Below, in pieces: positions 13,638 through 19,048 of a stretch of DNA of 19,048 bases (its first letter is position 1; each line of letters starts with the position of its first letter). The stretch is from UBA5972 sp964588725 (GTDB lineage: Bacteria > Pseudomonadota > Alphaproteobacteria > Rhodobacterales > Rhodobacteraceae): assembly GCA_964588725.1 (NCBI GenBank), contig CAZPQL010000057.1, positions 1 to 19,048 of the forward strand, given 5' to 3'. A program made the position numbers and the translations under genes. Below the pieces are notes generated by a model that was not told where the DNA came from, did not search any database, and saw only the letters and a program-made list of their open reading frames with translations.

Positions 13638-13661
13638 CCGGTCTATCAGGATCCTGACCGG
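13638..13661 (+). other. Stem-loop before rpoA
   Basis: CCGGTC (13638-13643) pairs with GACCGG (13656-13661); the 12-nt loop includes the palindrome AGGATCCT. It ends 23 nt before the rpoA ATG and just ahead of its GGAGG. This is the position where an alpha-operon translational control element would lie; no S4 target could be recognised. Confidence 0.4.
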
Positions 13662-13684
13662 CGAACTGGAATGGAGGCACCAAT

Positions 13685-14701
13685 ATGATCCACATGAATT
13701 GGCAAGAACTAATCCGTCCTACGCAGTTGGACATCAAACCGGGCGCAGACCCTTTGCGTCAGGCGACGGCAACCGCCGAACCGCTGGAGCGCGGCTTTGG
13801 TCTGACGCTGGGCAACGCGCTGAGGCGTGTTCTGCTGTCGTCCTTGCAGGGCGCGGCCATTACATCAGTGCAGATCGACAATGTTTTGCATGAATTTTCA
13901 TCTGTGGCGGGTGTGCGTGAAGACGTGACCGACATCGTACTGAACCTCAAGGGCGTCGCAGTGTCCATGGAGGTCGAGGGTTCAAAACGCGTGTCAATTT
14001 CGGCCAAAGGGCCGGGCGTTGTAACCGCCGGAGATATTTCCGAAAGCAACGGTGTCAACATCCTGAACAAAGATCACGTGATCTGTCATCTGGATGACGG
14101 CGCCAGCCTGTTTATGGAACTGACCGTGGACAGCGGTAAGGGCTATGTGGCGGCTGACAAGAACCGCCCCGAAGACGCCCCGATCGGCTTGATCCCGATT
14201 GACGCGATTTTCTCACCCATTCGTAAAGTCAGCTATAACGTGCAGCCAACCCGCGAAGGTCAGGTGCTCGATTACGACAAACTGACGTTGCAGGTTGAAA
14301 CCGACGGATCGGTCACGCCCGAAGACGCCGTGGCATTTGCAGCGCGCATTTTGCAGGACCAGCTTTCGGTGTTTGTCAACTTTGACGAACCCGAATCGGC
14401 CAGCCGTGCCGACGAAGAGGACGATCTGGAGTTCAACCCGCTATTGCTCAAGAAAGTTGACGAGCTGGAACTGTCGGTACGATCGGCCAACTGCCTGAAG
14501 AACGACAACATCGTTTACATCGGCGATCTGATCCAAAAAACAGAGGCGGAAATGTTGCGCACGCCAAACTTTGGCCGCAAGTCGCTGAACGAGATCAAAG
14601 AGGTGCTGACGGTCATGGGCCTGCATCTGGGGATGGATATCCTTGATTGGCCGCCGGATAATATTGAAGAATTAGCCAAAAAATACGAAGATCACTTTTA
14701 G
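13685..14701 (+). CDS. rpoA: DNA-directed RNA polymerase alpha subunit
   Basis: A 338-residue alpha subunit. The N-terminal domain (about 1-235) dimerises and assembles beta and beta'; it shows E-P-L-E-R-G-F-G-L-T-L-G-N-A-L-R-R-V-L-L-S-S at about 32-53. After a short acidic linker, the C-terminal domain (about 255-325) contains S-V-R-S-A-N-C-L-K-N-D-N-I and P-N-F-G-R-K-S-L-N-E-I-K, the surface that binds UP elements and activators. The ATG at 13685 has GGAGG 7 bases upstream; a second Met three codons later is less well placed. The stop codon lies at the edge of a 12-bp hairpin. Confidence 0.98.
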   Translation: MIHMNWQELIRPTQLDIKPGADPLRQATATAEPLERGFGLTLGNALRRVLLSSLQGAAITSVQIDNVLHEFSSVAGVREDVTDIVLNLKGVAVSMEVEGSKRVSISAKGPGVVTAGDISESNGVNILNKDHVICHLDDGASLFMELTVDSGKGYVAADKNRPEDAPIGLIPIDAIFSPIRKVSYNVQPTREGQVLDYDKLTLQVETDGSVTPEDAVAFAARILQDQLSVFVNFDEPESASRADEEDDLEFNPLLLKKVDELELSVRSANCLKNDNIVYIGDLIQKTEAEMLRTPNFGRKSLNEIKEVLTVMGLHLGMDILDWPPDNIEELAKKYEDHF

Positions 14702-14712
14702 TGGTCTTCGTA
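14684..14712 (+). other. 12-bp stem-loop across the rpoA stop codon
   Basis: Arms 14684-14695 and 14701-14712 pair along all 12 positions (one T-G wobble), with loop TTTTA. The stop codon TAG (14699-14701) sits in the loop/stem junction, so the last four codons of rpoA encode the left arm. Palindrome B1 follows one base later. There is no U-run, so a role in transcript processing, stability or translation termination is more likely than a classical terminator. Confidence 0.65.
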
Positions 14713-14731
14713 CCTCGCGCCGGACGCGGGG
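14713..14731. repeat. 19-bp palindrome B1
   Basis: CCTCGCG (14713-14719), loop CCGGA, CGCGGGG (14725-14731): a 7-bp stem with one wobble pair. It has the same 19-bp length and GCGGGGT-C-T-C flank as palindrome A1 after rpmD, and like A1 it is the upstream member of an inverted pair. Confidence 0.6.
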
Positions 14732-14767
14732 TCTCTTGGCCGCAGCTGAGCAGTCAGAGAACAAAGA

Positions 14768-14786
14768 CCCCGGATCAAATCCGGGG
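14768..14786. repeat. 19-bp palindrome B2
   Basis: CCCCGGAT (14768-14775), loop CAA, ATCCGGGG (14779-14786): a perfect 8-bp stem. It matches the widespread alphaproteobacterial CCCCGGATCAA-type palindrome. The preceding ACAAAGA is identical to the flank of palindrome A2. Confidence 0.75.
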
Positions 14787-14811
14787 CAAGGGCAATCCCG
14801 CCCCAAGGAGA

Positions 14812-14833
14812 GTGACCCGCACGCACGGGTCAC
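14812..14833 (+). other. Stem-loop in the rplQ leader
   Basis: GTGACCCG (14812-14819), loop CACGCA, CGGGTCAC (14826-14833): a perfect 8-bp stem 29 nt before the rplQ ATG, just upstream of its AAGGAA ribosome binding site. A CCAAGGAG box directly precedes the left arm. It is a candidate feedback or stability element for L17. Confidence 0.5.
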
Positions 14834-14862
14834 CGGACAAAGTATAAACAAGGAACGAACCC

Positions 14863-15279
14863 ATGCGCCACGCCAGAGGCTATCGCCGCCTGAACCGCAC
14901 CCACGAGCACCGCAAGGCGCTTTTCTCAAATATGGTCGGCTCGTTAATCGAGCACGAACAGATCAAAACCACGTTGCCCAAGGCCAAAGAATTGCGCCCA
15001 ATCGTGGAGAAAATGATCACGCTGGCCAAACGCGGCGATTTGCATGCCCGCCGCCTGGCCGCATCCCGGCTTAAGCAGGACGCTTACGTCAGCAAGTTAT
15101 TCGACGTGCTTGGGCCCCGCTACAAGGAGCGCCAGGGCGGCTATACGCGCATTCTGAAGGCCGGTTTCAGGTACGGCGACATGGCGCCCATGGCGATAAT
15201 AGAATTTGTAGACCGCGACGTGGACGCCAAAGGCGCCGCCGACAAGGCCCGTGTTGCCGCCGAAGCCGCCGAAGAATAA
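14863..15279 (+). CDS. rplQ: 50S ribosomal protein L17 (bL17)
   Basis: A 138-residue L17, near the nascent-chain exit. It starts with the invariant M-R-H-x-x-x-x-R-x-L-N-R-T-x-x-H-R and contains L-I-E-H-E-Q-I-K-T-T-L-P-K-A-K-E-L-R at about 28-45, and R-x-G-G-Y-T-R-I-L-K near 90. The Ala/Glu-rich tail is lineage-typical. It lies 161 bp after rpoA, unusually far, because of the hairpins and the palindrome pair. A strong terminator follows. Confidence 0.98.
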   Translation: MRHARGYRRLNRTHEHRKALFSNMVGSLIEHEQIKTTLPKAKELRPIVEKMITLAKRGDLHARRLAASRLKQDAYVSKLFDVLGPRYKERQGGYTRILKAGFRYGDMAPMAIIEFVDRDVDAKGAADKARVAAEAAEE

Positions 15280-15321
15280 GTTCAAAAGAACGCGGCTCAT
15301 TGTTGGGCATCGGTAAATTAA

Positions 15322-15356
15322 CAAAGCCCCGCTGACGAAATGTCTGCGGGGCTTTG
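15322..15356 (+). terminator. Terminator of the alpha operon
   Basis: CAAAGCCCCGC (15322-15332) and GCGGGGCTTTG (15346-15356) form a perfect 11-bp stem. It extends past a T-T mismatch by GAC/GTC, with loop GAAAT. The A-tract before and CTTT within the right arm give it the look of a rho-independent terminator, 42 bp after the rplQ stop. Confidence 0.88.
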
Positions 15357-15571
15357 CCATTCAGGCCGCGCGATCGGGGCGTACTTTCCAGGGTCAACCA
15401 GTAGGGACGTTCGATCTTTGGGAATGCGTTCGATGAGGCTGGTCAACCGATTAGACGGCTACTTGCGACGCTTGGCATTTCCTCAGGCCATGATTCGGTG
15501 CTTATCCATAATAATTATTTGCAATTACAATTTACGGTTGACTTAACAATTCGCAACCTGTCTAAAAAGAC
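15357..15571. promoter_or_regulatory. luxR upstream region
   Basis: A 215-bp gap without a supported gene. It holds two GGTCAACC octamers (15392-15399 and 15441-15448) and two CGTTCGAT octamers (15409-15416 and 15427-15434), arranged symmetrically. A run very rich in A+T (about 15508-15534) directly precedes the luxR -35 and could act as an UP element. The TCAACC core recurs at the luxR and luxI starts, so these may be regulator half-sites. Confidence 0.45.
15538..15566 (+). promoter_or_regulatory. luxR promoter with internal inverted repeat
   Basis: TTGACT (15538-15543) and TCTAAA (15561-15566) have a 17-bp spacer. The -10 ends only 5 bases before the luxR ATG, so the transcript would be leaderless or nearly so, in keeping with the absence of a Shine-Dalgarno. 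GGTTG (15536-15540) and CAACC (15554-15558) form an inverted repeat over the -35 and spacer, a natural place for autorepression or activation by LuxR. Confidence 0.5.
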
Positions 15572-16183
15572 ATGTCCATTACGTTAGGCCTTGACTTTAT
15601 TTTACGAGAACTCGGAAGCGCCGCTCCCCAGGGTTACTATGTAGCACTTCATATTCGCTTTGCGTCGCCACTGGTCTTGTACCAGACATATGATCAGCGC
15701 TGGATAGACCACTACACCGAACAATCCTATGTCTTGCGTGACCCGATGGTTGCCTGGGGGTTTAGTGCAACCGGTGCCTGTCGCTGGAGCGAAATTGAAT
15801 TGCCTGACCCGTTCGATGTTTTCGGACAGGCGGCGTCTTTTGGCATGAAATTTGGCGTCGCCGTGGCCTGCGGTTCGATGCAATCACGCTCGATCGGCGG
15901 TGTCGCACGTTCCGACCGCGAATTCAGCGACGAAGAAATAGGAAAGATTTCGGCTCTTATCAACACCTTGCATCGGCAAACCGAGCCGCCTGAATACTTA
16001 ACCGATGCGCAAAAAGAAGCCCTGCAACTTATTGCAAACGGGGATCGCTATGCCGCTGCGGCAGCGAAACTGGGAATATCCGAAAGCGCACTGAAAGCCC
16101 GTCTGACCTCTGCTCGTAACCGACTCATGGCCAGAACCACAGCCGAAGCCATCCAGCGTGCCAAGGATTACAAACTGCTTTGA
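15572..16183 (+). CDS. LuxR-family quorum-sensing regulator
   Basis: A 203-residue regulator. The N-terminal autoinducer-binding domain (about 15-135) has W-I-D-H-Y at 44-48, Y-V-L-R-D-P with Tyr53 and Asp57, and Trp72, the residues that line the acyl-homoserine lactone pocket in LuxR/TraR. The C-terminal LuxR helix-turn-helix (about 142-200) reads L-T-D-A-Q-K-E-A-L, then K-L-G-I-S-E-S-A-L-K-A-R-L. It is somewhat divergent: the usual E-I-A before the turn is A-A-A, and T-V is A-L. At 203 residues it is shorter than the ~240 of classical members, mostly at the N-terminus. There is no Shine-Dalgarno before the ATG. luxI follows 57 bp later. Confidence 0.93.
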   Translation: MSITLGLDFILRELGSAAPQGYYVALHIRFASPLVLYQTYDQRWIDHYTEQSYVLRDPMVAWGFSATGACRWSEIELPDPFDVFGQAASFGMKFGVAVACGSMQSRSIGGVARSDREFSDEEIGKISALINTLHRQTEPPEYLTDAQKEALQLIANGDRYAAAAAKLGISESALKARLTSARNRLMARTTAEAIQRAKDYKLL

Positions 16184-16196
16184 GCGGGCATTTAGC

Positions 16197-16229
16197 CCAG
16201 CAGGGTTTGAGTTTTTTCAACCTAGCTGG
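16197..16229 (+). promoter_or_regulatory. 33-bp inverted repeat in the luxI leader
   Basis: CCAGC (16197-16201) pairs with GCTGG (16225-16229), and GGTT-GA (16204-16210, one bulged T) pairs with TCAACC (16217-16222), around loop GTTTTT. The right arm takes in the first two bases of the luxI Shine-Dalgarno GGAGG (16228-16232). It may be a LuxR-binding box, an RNA hairpin that limits luxI translation, or both. TCAACC also occurs in the luxR upstream region. Confidence 0.5.
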
Positions 16230-16240
16230 AGGCTAAACCT

Positions 16241-16828
16241 ATGCAGACCACTACTCTTTCTTTTGACAACATGCACATCCACGGCGATTTGCTCGCCAAT
16301 CTGTTGCGGGCGCGCAAACAATCGTTCATCGTGCAGCGCAAATGGGACCTACCCGAAGCTGACGGCATGGAGTACGACCAGTACGACACCCCCGCCAGCC
16401 GCTGGATCGCGGTGCACAAATTCGGCGAGGTGCTTGCGGGCATTCGCTTAACGCCGACAACTGCGCGATGCGGGATGTATAGTTACATGATTCGTGACGC
16501 GCAATTGGGCCTGCTCGATTCGATCCCGTCTGATCTGCTGTATTTTGAAGCACCGGTCGCACCGCACATTTGGGAAAGCTCGCGGGTATTTGTGTCGCAA
16601 AGCGTACCGGCCAAGATGCGGATGCGGGTGCAGGCCAATCTAATGGGTGAACTGGTCAGCGCTTCGCGGGCGCTGGGCGCCACGCAAGTTTTAGGACTGG
16701 TCCCCGCGGTTTGGTCGCGCTGGATCGGACGTCTGGGACTGGACGCGGAAGAGGCCGGTCCCAAGATGGACATCGATGGTGCCAACAATCAGGTGGCGTT
16801 GATGCATCTGGCCAGCAACCTGCACTAA
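16241..16828 (+). CDS. Acyl-homoserine lactone synthase (LuxI family)
   Basis: A 195-residue LuxI-type synthase, which makes acyl-homoserine lactone signals from S-adenosylmethionine and acyl-ACP. All the conserved residues of the family are present: Arg25, Phe29, Trp35, Glu44, Asp46, Asp49, Arg69, and Glu112/Arg115 in W-E-S-S-R-V-F-V. The length is normal, and the acyl chain cannot be read from the sequence. GGAGG lies 8 bases before the ATG at 16241. It is paired with the luxR gene just upstream, and rarA begins 68 bp downstream. Confidence 0.96.
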   Translation: MQTTTLSFDNMHIHGDLLANLLRARKQSFIVQRKWDLPEADGMEYDQYDTPASRWIAVHKFGEVLAGIRLTPTTARCGMYSYMIRDAQLGLLDSIPSDLLYFEAPVAPHIWESSRVFVSQSVPAKMRMRVQANLMGELVSASRALGATQVLGLVPAVWSRWIGRLGLDAEEAGPKMDIDGANNQVALMHLASNLH

Positions 16829-16896
16829 CGCAGGCGCACGCCGGTTCCCGATCTGCCCGTCTGGCGCTGCCGAGGATAATGACCTAAATTGGGTGC

Positions 16897-18213
16897 ATGG
16901 CCGATTTATTCGACACTGCACCCGATCAAAAGATACCTCCCGTTGCGACCGGGCGGCCGCTCGCGGACCGTTTGCGTCCACGGCGTCTTGCCGACGTGAT
17001 CGGGCAGGCGCATATTCTTGGCCCGGACGCGCCGCTGGGTGCAATGCTGAAATCAGGGCAAATGTCCTCGATGATATTTTGGGGTCCGCCCGGCGTGGGC
17101 AAAACCACGATCGCGCGCCTGCTGGCCGACGAAACCCAAATGGCGTTCGTGCAGATCAGCGCCATCTTTTCGGGTGTGTCTGATTTGCGCAAAACTTTTG
17201 ACGCCGCGCAACTGCGTCGCGCAAATGGCAAGGGCACACTTTTATTCGTTGATGAAATCCATCGTTTCAACAAGGCGCAACAGGACGGGTTTTTGCCCCA
17301 CATGGAAGACGGCACCATTTTGCTGGTTGGTGCGACAACGGAAAATCCGTCTTTCGAGCTGAATGCGGCGTTGATGTCCCGCGCTCAGGTCATGGTGTTG
17401 AAACGCCTGACACCGGCTGACCTGGAGCTTTTGGCGCAACGCGCCGAAATGGACGTGGGCCGTAAACTGCCACTGACCGCAGAAGCACGTGAGGCATTGC
17501 TGGAGATGGCCGACGGCGACGGGCGTTCGGTGCTTAATCTGGCCGAGCAGTGTTTCGCCTGGTCAGCCCCGGAACCGGTCGACGTCAGCGGCCTGTCACT
17601 GCGTCTGTCGCGCCGCGCCCTGAAATACGACAAATCAGGTGAAGAACATTACAACCTGATTTCCGCATTGCACAAATCGGTGCGCGGTTCGGATCCCGAT
17701 GCCGCGCTTTACTGGTTCGCCCGGATGCTGGAAGGCGGCGAAGACCCGCGCTATCTGGCTCGCCGTCTTACCCGTATGGCCGTCGAGGATATTGGTTTGG
17801 CGGATGTAGCCGCGCAGGACATTTGCCTGCAGTCGTGGCAAACATACGAGCGACTGGGCAGCCCCGAAGGTGAGTTGGCTCTGGCTCAGGCGGTGATTTA
17901 CCTGGCGTTGGCACCGAAATCCAACGCCGCTTACCGCGCGTTTTCCGAAGCGCGCCGCGCTGCCAAAAATACCGGGTCCGAACCACCGCCCAAACATATG
18001 CTGAACGCACCCACAAAAATGATGAAAGACCTGGGATATGGCGACGGGTATGAATATGACCACGATGCCGCCGACAGCTTTTCAGGGCAGGATTATTTTC
18101 CGGAAAACATGAACCGCGGTGTTTTTTACACCCCGCAGGATCGTGGCTTTGAACGCGAGCTCAAAAAGCGGCTGGACACATTTGTAAGGCTACGCGCCAA
18201 GCGGCAATCTTGA
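16897..18213 (+). CDS. rarA: Replication-associated recombination protein A (AAA+ ATPase)
   Basis: A 438-residue RarA/MgsA protein, a clamp-loader-like AAA+ ATPase that acts at stalled replication forks. The N-terminus R-P-L-A-D-R-L-R-P is typical. Walker A G-P-P-G-V-G-K-T is at 63-70, Walker B L-L-F-V-D-E-I-H-R-F at 115-124, and sensor 1 G-A-T-T-E-N-P-S-F at about 144-152. The C-terminal tetramerisation domain has Y-N-L-I-S-A-L-H-K-S-V-R-G-S-D-P-D-A-A-L-Y-W and P-P-K-H-M-L-N-A-P. The ATG at 16897 has no good Shine-Dalgarno; it may depend on read-through from luxI or on a weak promoter. Its position after luxI is shared context, not proof of a link. Confidence 0.96.
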   Translation: MADLFDTAPDQKIPPVATGRPLADRLRPRRLADVIGQAHILGPDAPLGAMLKSGQMSSMIFWGPPGVGKTTIARLLADETQMAFVQISAIFSGVSDLRKTFDAAQLRRANGKGTLLFVDEIHRFNKAQQDGFLPHMEDGTILLVGATTENPSFELNAALMSRAQVMVLKRLTPADLELLAQRAEMDVGRKLPLTAEAREALLEMADGDGRSVLNLAEQCFAWSAPEPVDVSGLSLRLSRRALKYDKSGEEHYNLISALHKSVRGSDPDAALYWFARMLEGGEDPRYLARRLTRMAVEDIGLADVAAQDICLQSWQTYERLGSPEGELALAQAVIYLALAPKSNAAYRAFSEARRAAKNTGSEPPPKHMLNAPTKMMKDLGYGDGYEYDHDAADSFSGQDYFPENMNRGVFYTPQDRGFERELKKRLDTFVRLRAKRQS

Positions 18214-18244
18214 CATTGCGGACGCATCGGTGGATGCACCGTTC

Positions 18245-18598
18245 ATGACAATTTTCTACGTAGCTTTGGGCGGTGCGTTTGGCGCAACTTTGCGGTATCT
18301 GGTGGCGCTGGGCGTGGCGTTCCCCATGGGTACTCTGGTGGTCAACGTGGTGGGATCATTCGTTATGGGCCTGCTGCTTGTGGTGCTCGCGGCCAAGGGG
18401 ATGGACCGGTTTGCGCCTTTGCTGATGACCGGCGTTATGGGTGGGTTCACAACGTTTTCGGCATTTTCGCTTGATGCGTGGAAGCTGATCGAGGCAGGCC
18501 GCGTGGCAGCAGCAGGGAGTTATATCGCGGCCTCGGTTTTGCTTTCGCTCGGTGCAATTTTTCTGGCGATTTGGCTGGCGCGGGTTGTAATGACATGA
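18245..18598 (+). CDS. crcB: Fluoride ion channel CrcB/Fluc
   Basis: A 117-residue, four-helix membrane protein that exports fluoride as a dual-topology dimer. Family marks are G-G-A-F-G-A-T-L-R-Y at 9-18, G-T-L-V-V-N-V-V-G-S-F at 29-39 with the key Asn34, and G-G-F-T-T-F-S-A-F-S at 66-75 with the pore Phe and Thr/Ser residues. The ATG at 18245 is chosen over an in-frame GTG at 18230, because it gives the usual N-terminus and has GGTGGA upstream. No fluoride riboswitch fits the 31-bp gap after rarA. Its stop overlaps the next gene by ATGA. Confidence 0.93.
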   Translation: MTIFYVALGGAFGATLRYLVALGVAFPMGTLVVNVVGSFVMGLLLVVLAAKGMDRFAPLLMTGVMGGFTTFSAFSLDAWKLIEAGRVAAAGSYIAASVLLSLGAIFLAIWLARVVMT

Positions 18599-19048
18599 GT
18601 GGCGTTCAGACGCTGCACGTCACTGTGGACGAATCCGATCAGCGCCTCGACCGCTGGTTTCGACGTCGCTTTCCGCATGTTGGGCAAGGGCGCATTGAAA
18701 AGATGTGCCGCAAAGGCGAAATCAGGGTCGACGGCGGGAGGGTAAAGGCGTCCACCCGGTTGGAAGACGGTCAGGCGGTGCGGGTGCCGCCGCTGCCCGA
18801 TCCGGGTGTTGATACCCGCATAAAAGCTACCGCAAAAACCGTGGACAGCAGCGACGCCGATATGATCCGGGCGGCGGTTATTTATCGCGACGACCATATT
18901 ATTGCGCTGAACAAACCACCGGGACTGGCGGTGCAGGGAGGATCGGGGCAGACGCGGCACGTTGACGGGTTGGCCCAAGCGCTGCGGTTCGGGTTGGACG
19001 ATTAGCCTAAACTTGTGCATCGGATTGATAAAGACACCTCGGGTGTTC
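18595..19048 (+). pseudogene. rluC: RluC-type 23S rRNA pseudouridine synthase, broken by in-frame TAG
   Basis: The first 136 codons encode an N-terminal S4 RNA-binding domain (R-L-D-R-W-F-R-R-R-F-P, then M-C-R-K-G-E-I-R-V-D-G-G-R-V-K) and the start of the RluA-type catalytic domain (H-I-I-A-L-N-K-P-P-G-L-A-V-Q-G-G). A TAG at 19003-19005 then stops the frame. The same frame continues to the window edge as P-K-L-V-H-R-I-D-K-D-T-S-G-V, the family's catalytic motif with its essential Asp. One base substitution would restore a normal gene (families have Lys, Glu or Gln at this point; TAG differs from each codon by one base). It overlaps crcB by 4 bp. It is either a true nonsense mutation, a sequence error, or a read-through case. 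The specific assignment to RluC over RluD or RluA is likely but not certain. Confidence 0.82.

Noticed and set aside
16871..16896. GATAAT as -10 of a rarA promoter
   Set aside because: No matching -35 at 16-18 bp spacing; rarA may be read from luxI instead.
18214..18244. Fluoride riboswitch upstream of crcB
   Set aside because: The gap after rarA is only 31 bp and lacks the conserved pseudoknot sequences.
1..19048. CRISPR arrays, tRNA or rRNA genes, insertion-sequence transposases
   Set aside because: No regularly spaced direct repeats, no tRNA-like cloverleaf and no transposase frame were seen on either strand.

Overview
The window is a ribosomal-protein locus of an alphaproteobacterium, most likely a marine Rhodobacterales (Roseobacter-group) species. 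This placement is inferred from gene content, with no database search. The S14 lacks zinc cysteines, adk lies between secY and rpsM, rpsD is absent between rpsK and rpoA, and a luxR-luxI pair sits between rplQ and rarA-crcB. Codon use is moderately GC-rich.

Layout. 1-4319 is accessory DNA. It holds the 5' end of a glutathionyl-hydroquinone-reductase-like gene (minus strand), a TIGR02466-type 2OG-Fe(II) oxygenase, a membrane-anchored di-heme cytochrome c, and an indoleamine 2,3-dioxygenase divergent from an Lrp/AsnC regulator. 4320-8506 is the S10 operon tail plus the spc operon: rpmC, rpsQ, rplN, rplX, rplE, rpsN, rpsH, rplF, rplR, rpsE, rpmD. 8507-9932 interrupts the spc operon. It carries palindromic repeats and a PhyH-type dioxygenase gene on the opposite strand. 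9933-15279 resumes with rplO, secY, adk, rpsM, rpsK, rpoA and rplQ, closed by a strong terminator. 15572-16828 is a quorum-sensing pair, luxR and luxI. It is followed by rarA, crcB and a RluC-type pseudouridine synthase gene broken by an in-frame TAG just before its catalytic motif.

How the parts fit. The ribosomal block is split into segments, each with a plausible sigma-70-like promoter with a 17-bp spacer: before rpmC, before rplO and before rpsM. This would keep expression going despite the insertions. Several junctions carry stem-loops: the rplN leader, the rpsM leader, rpsK-rpoA, a 12-bp stem across the rpoA stop codon, and the rplQ leader. Four 19-bp palindromes form two inverted pairs, one after rpmD and one after rpoA.

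Most worth a second look: the amber-interrupted pseudouridine synthase; the luxR/luxI control regions (a probably leaderless luxR and a 33-bp inverted repeat that reaches the luxI Shine-Dalgarno); the bacterial IDO-Lrp pair; the interrupted spc operon; and the paired palindromes. I did not find a clearly new multi-gene system. The core genes are ordinary.
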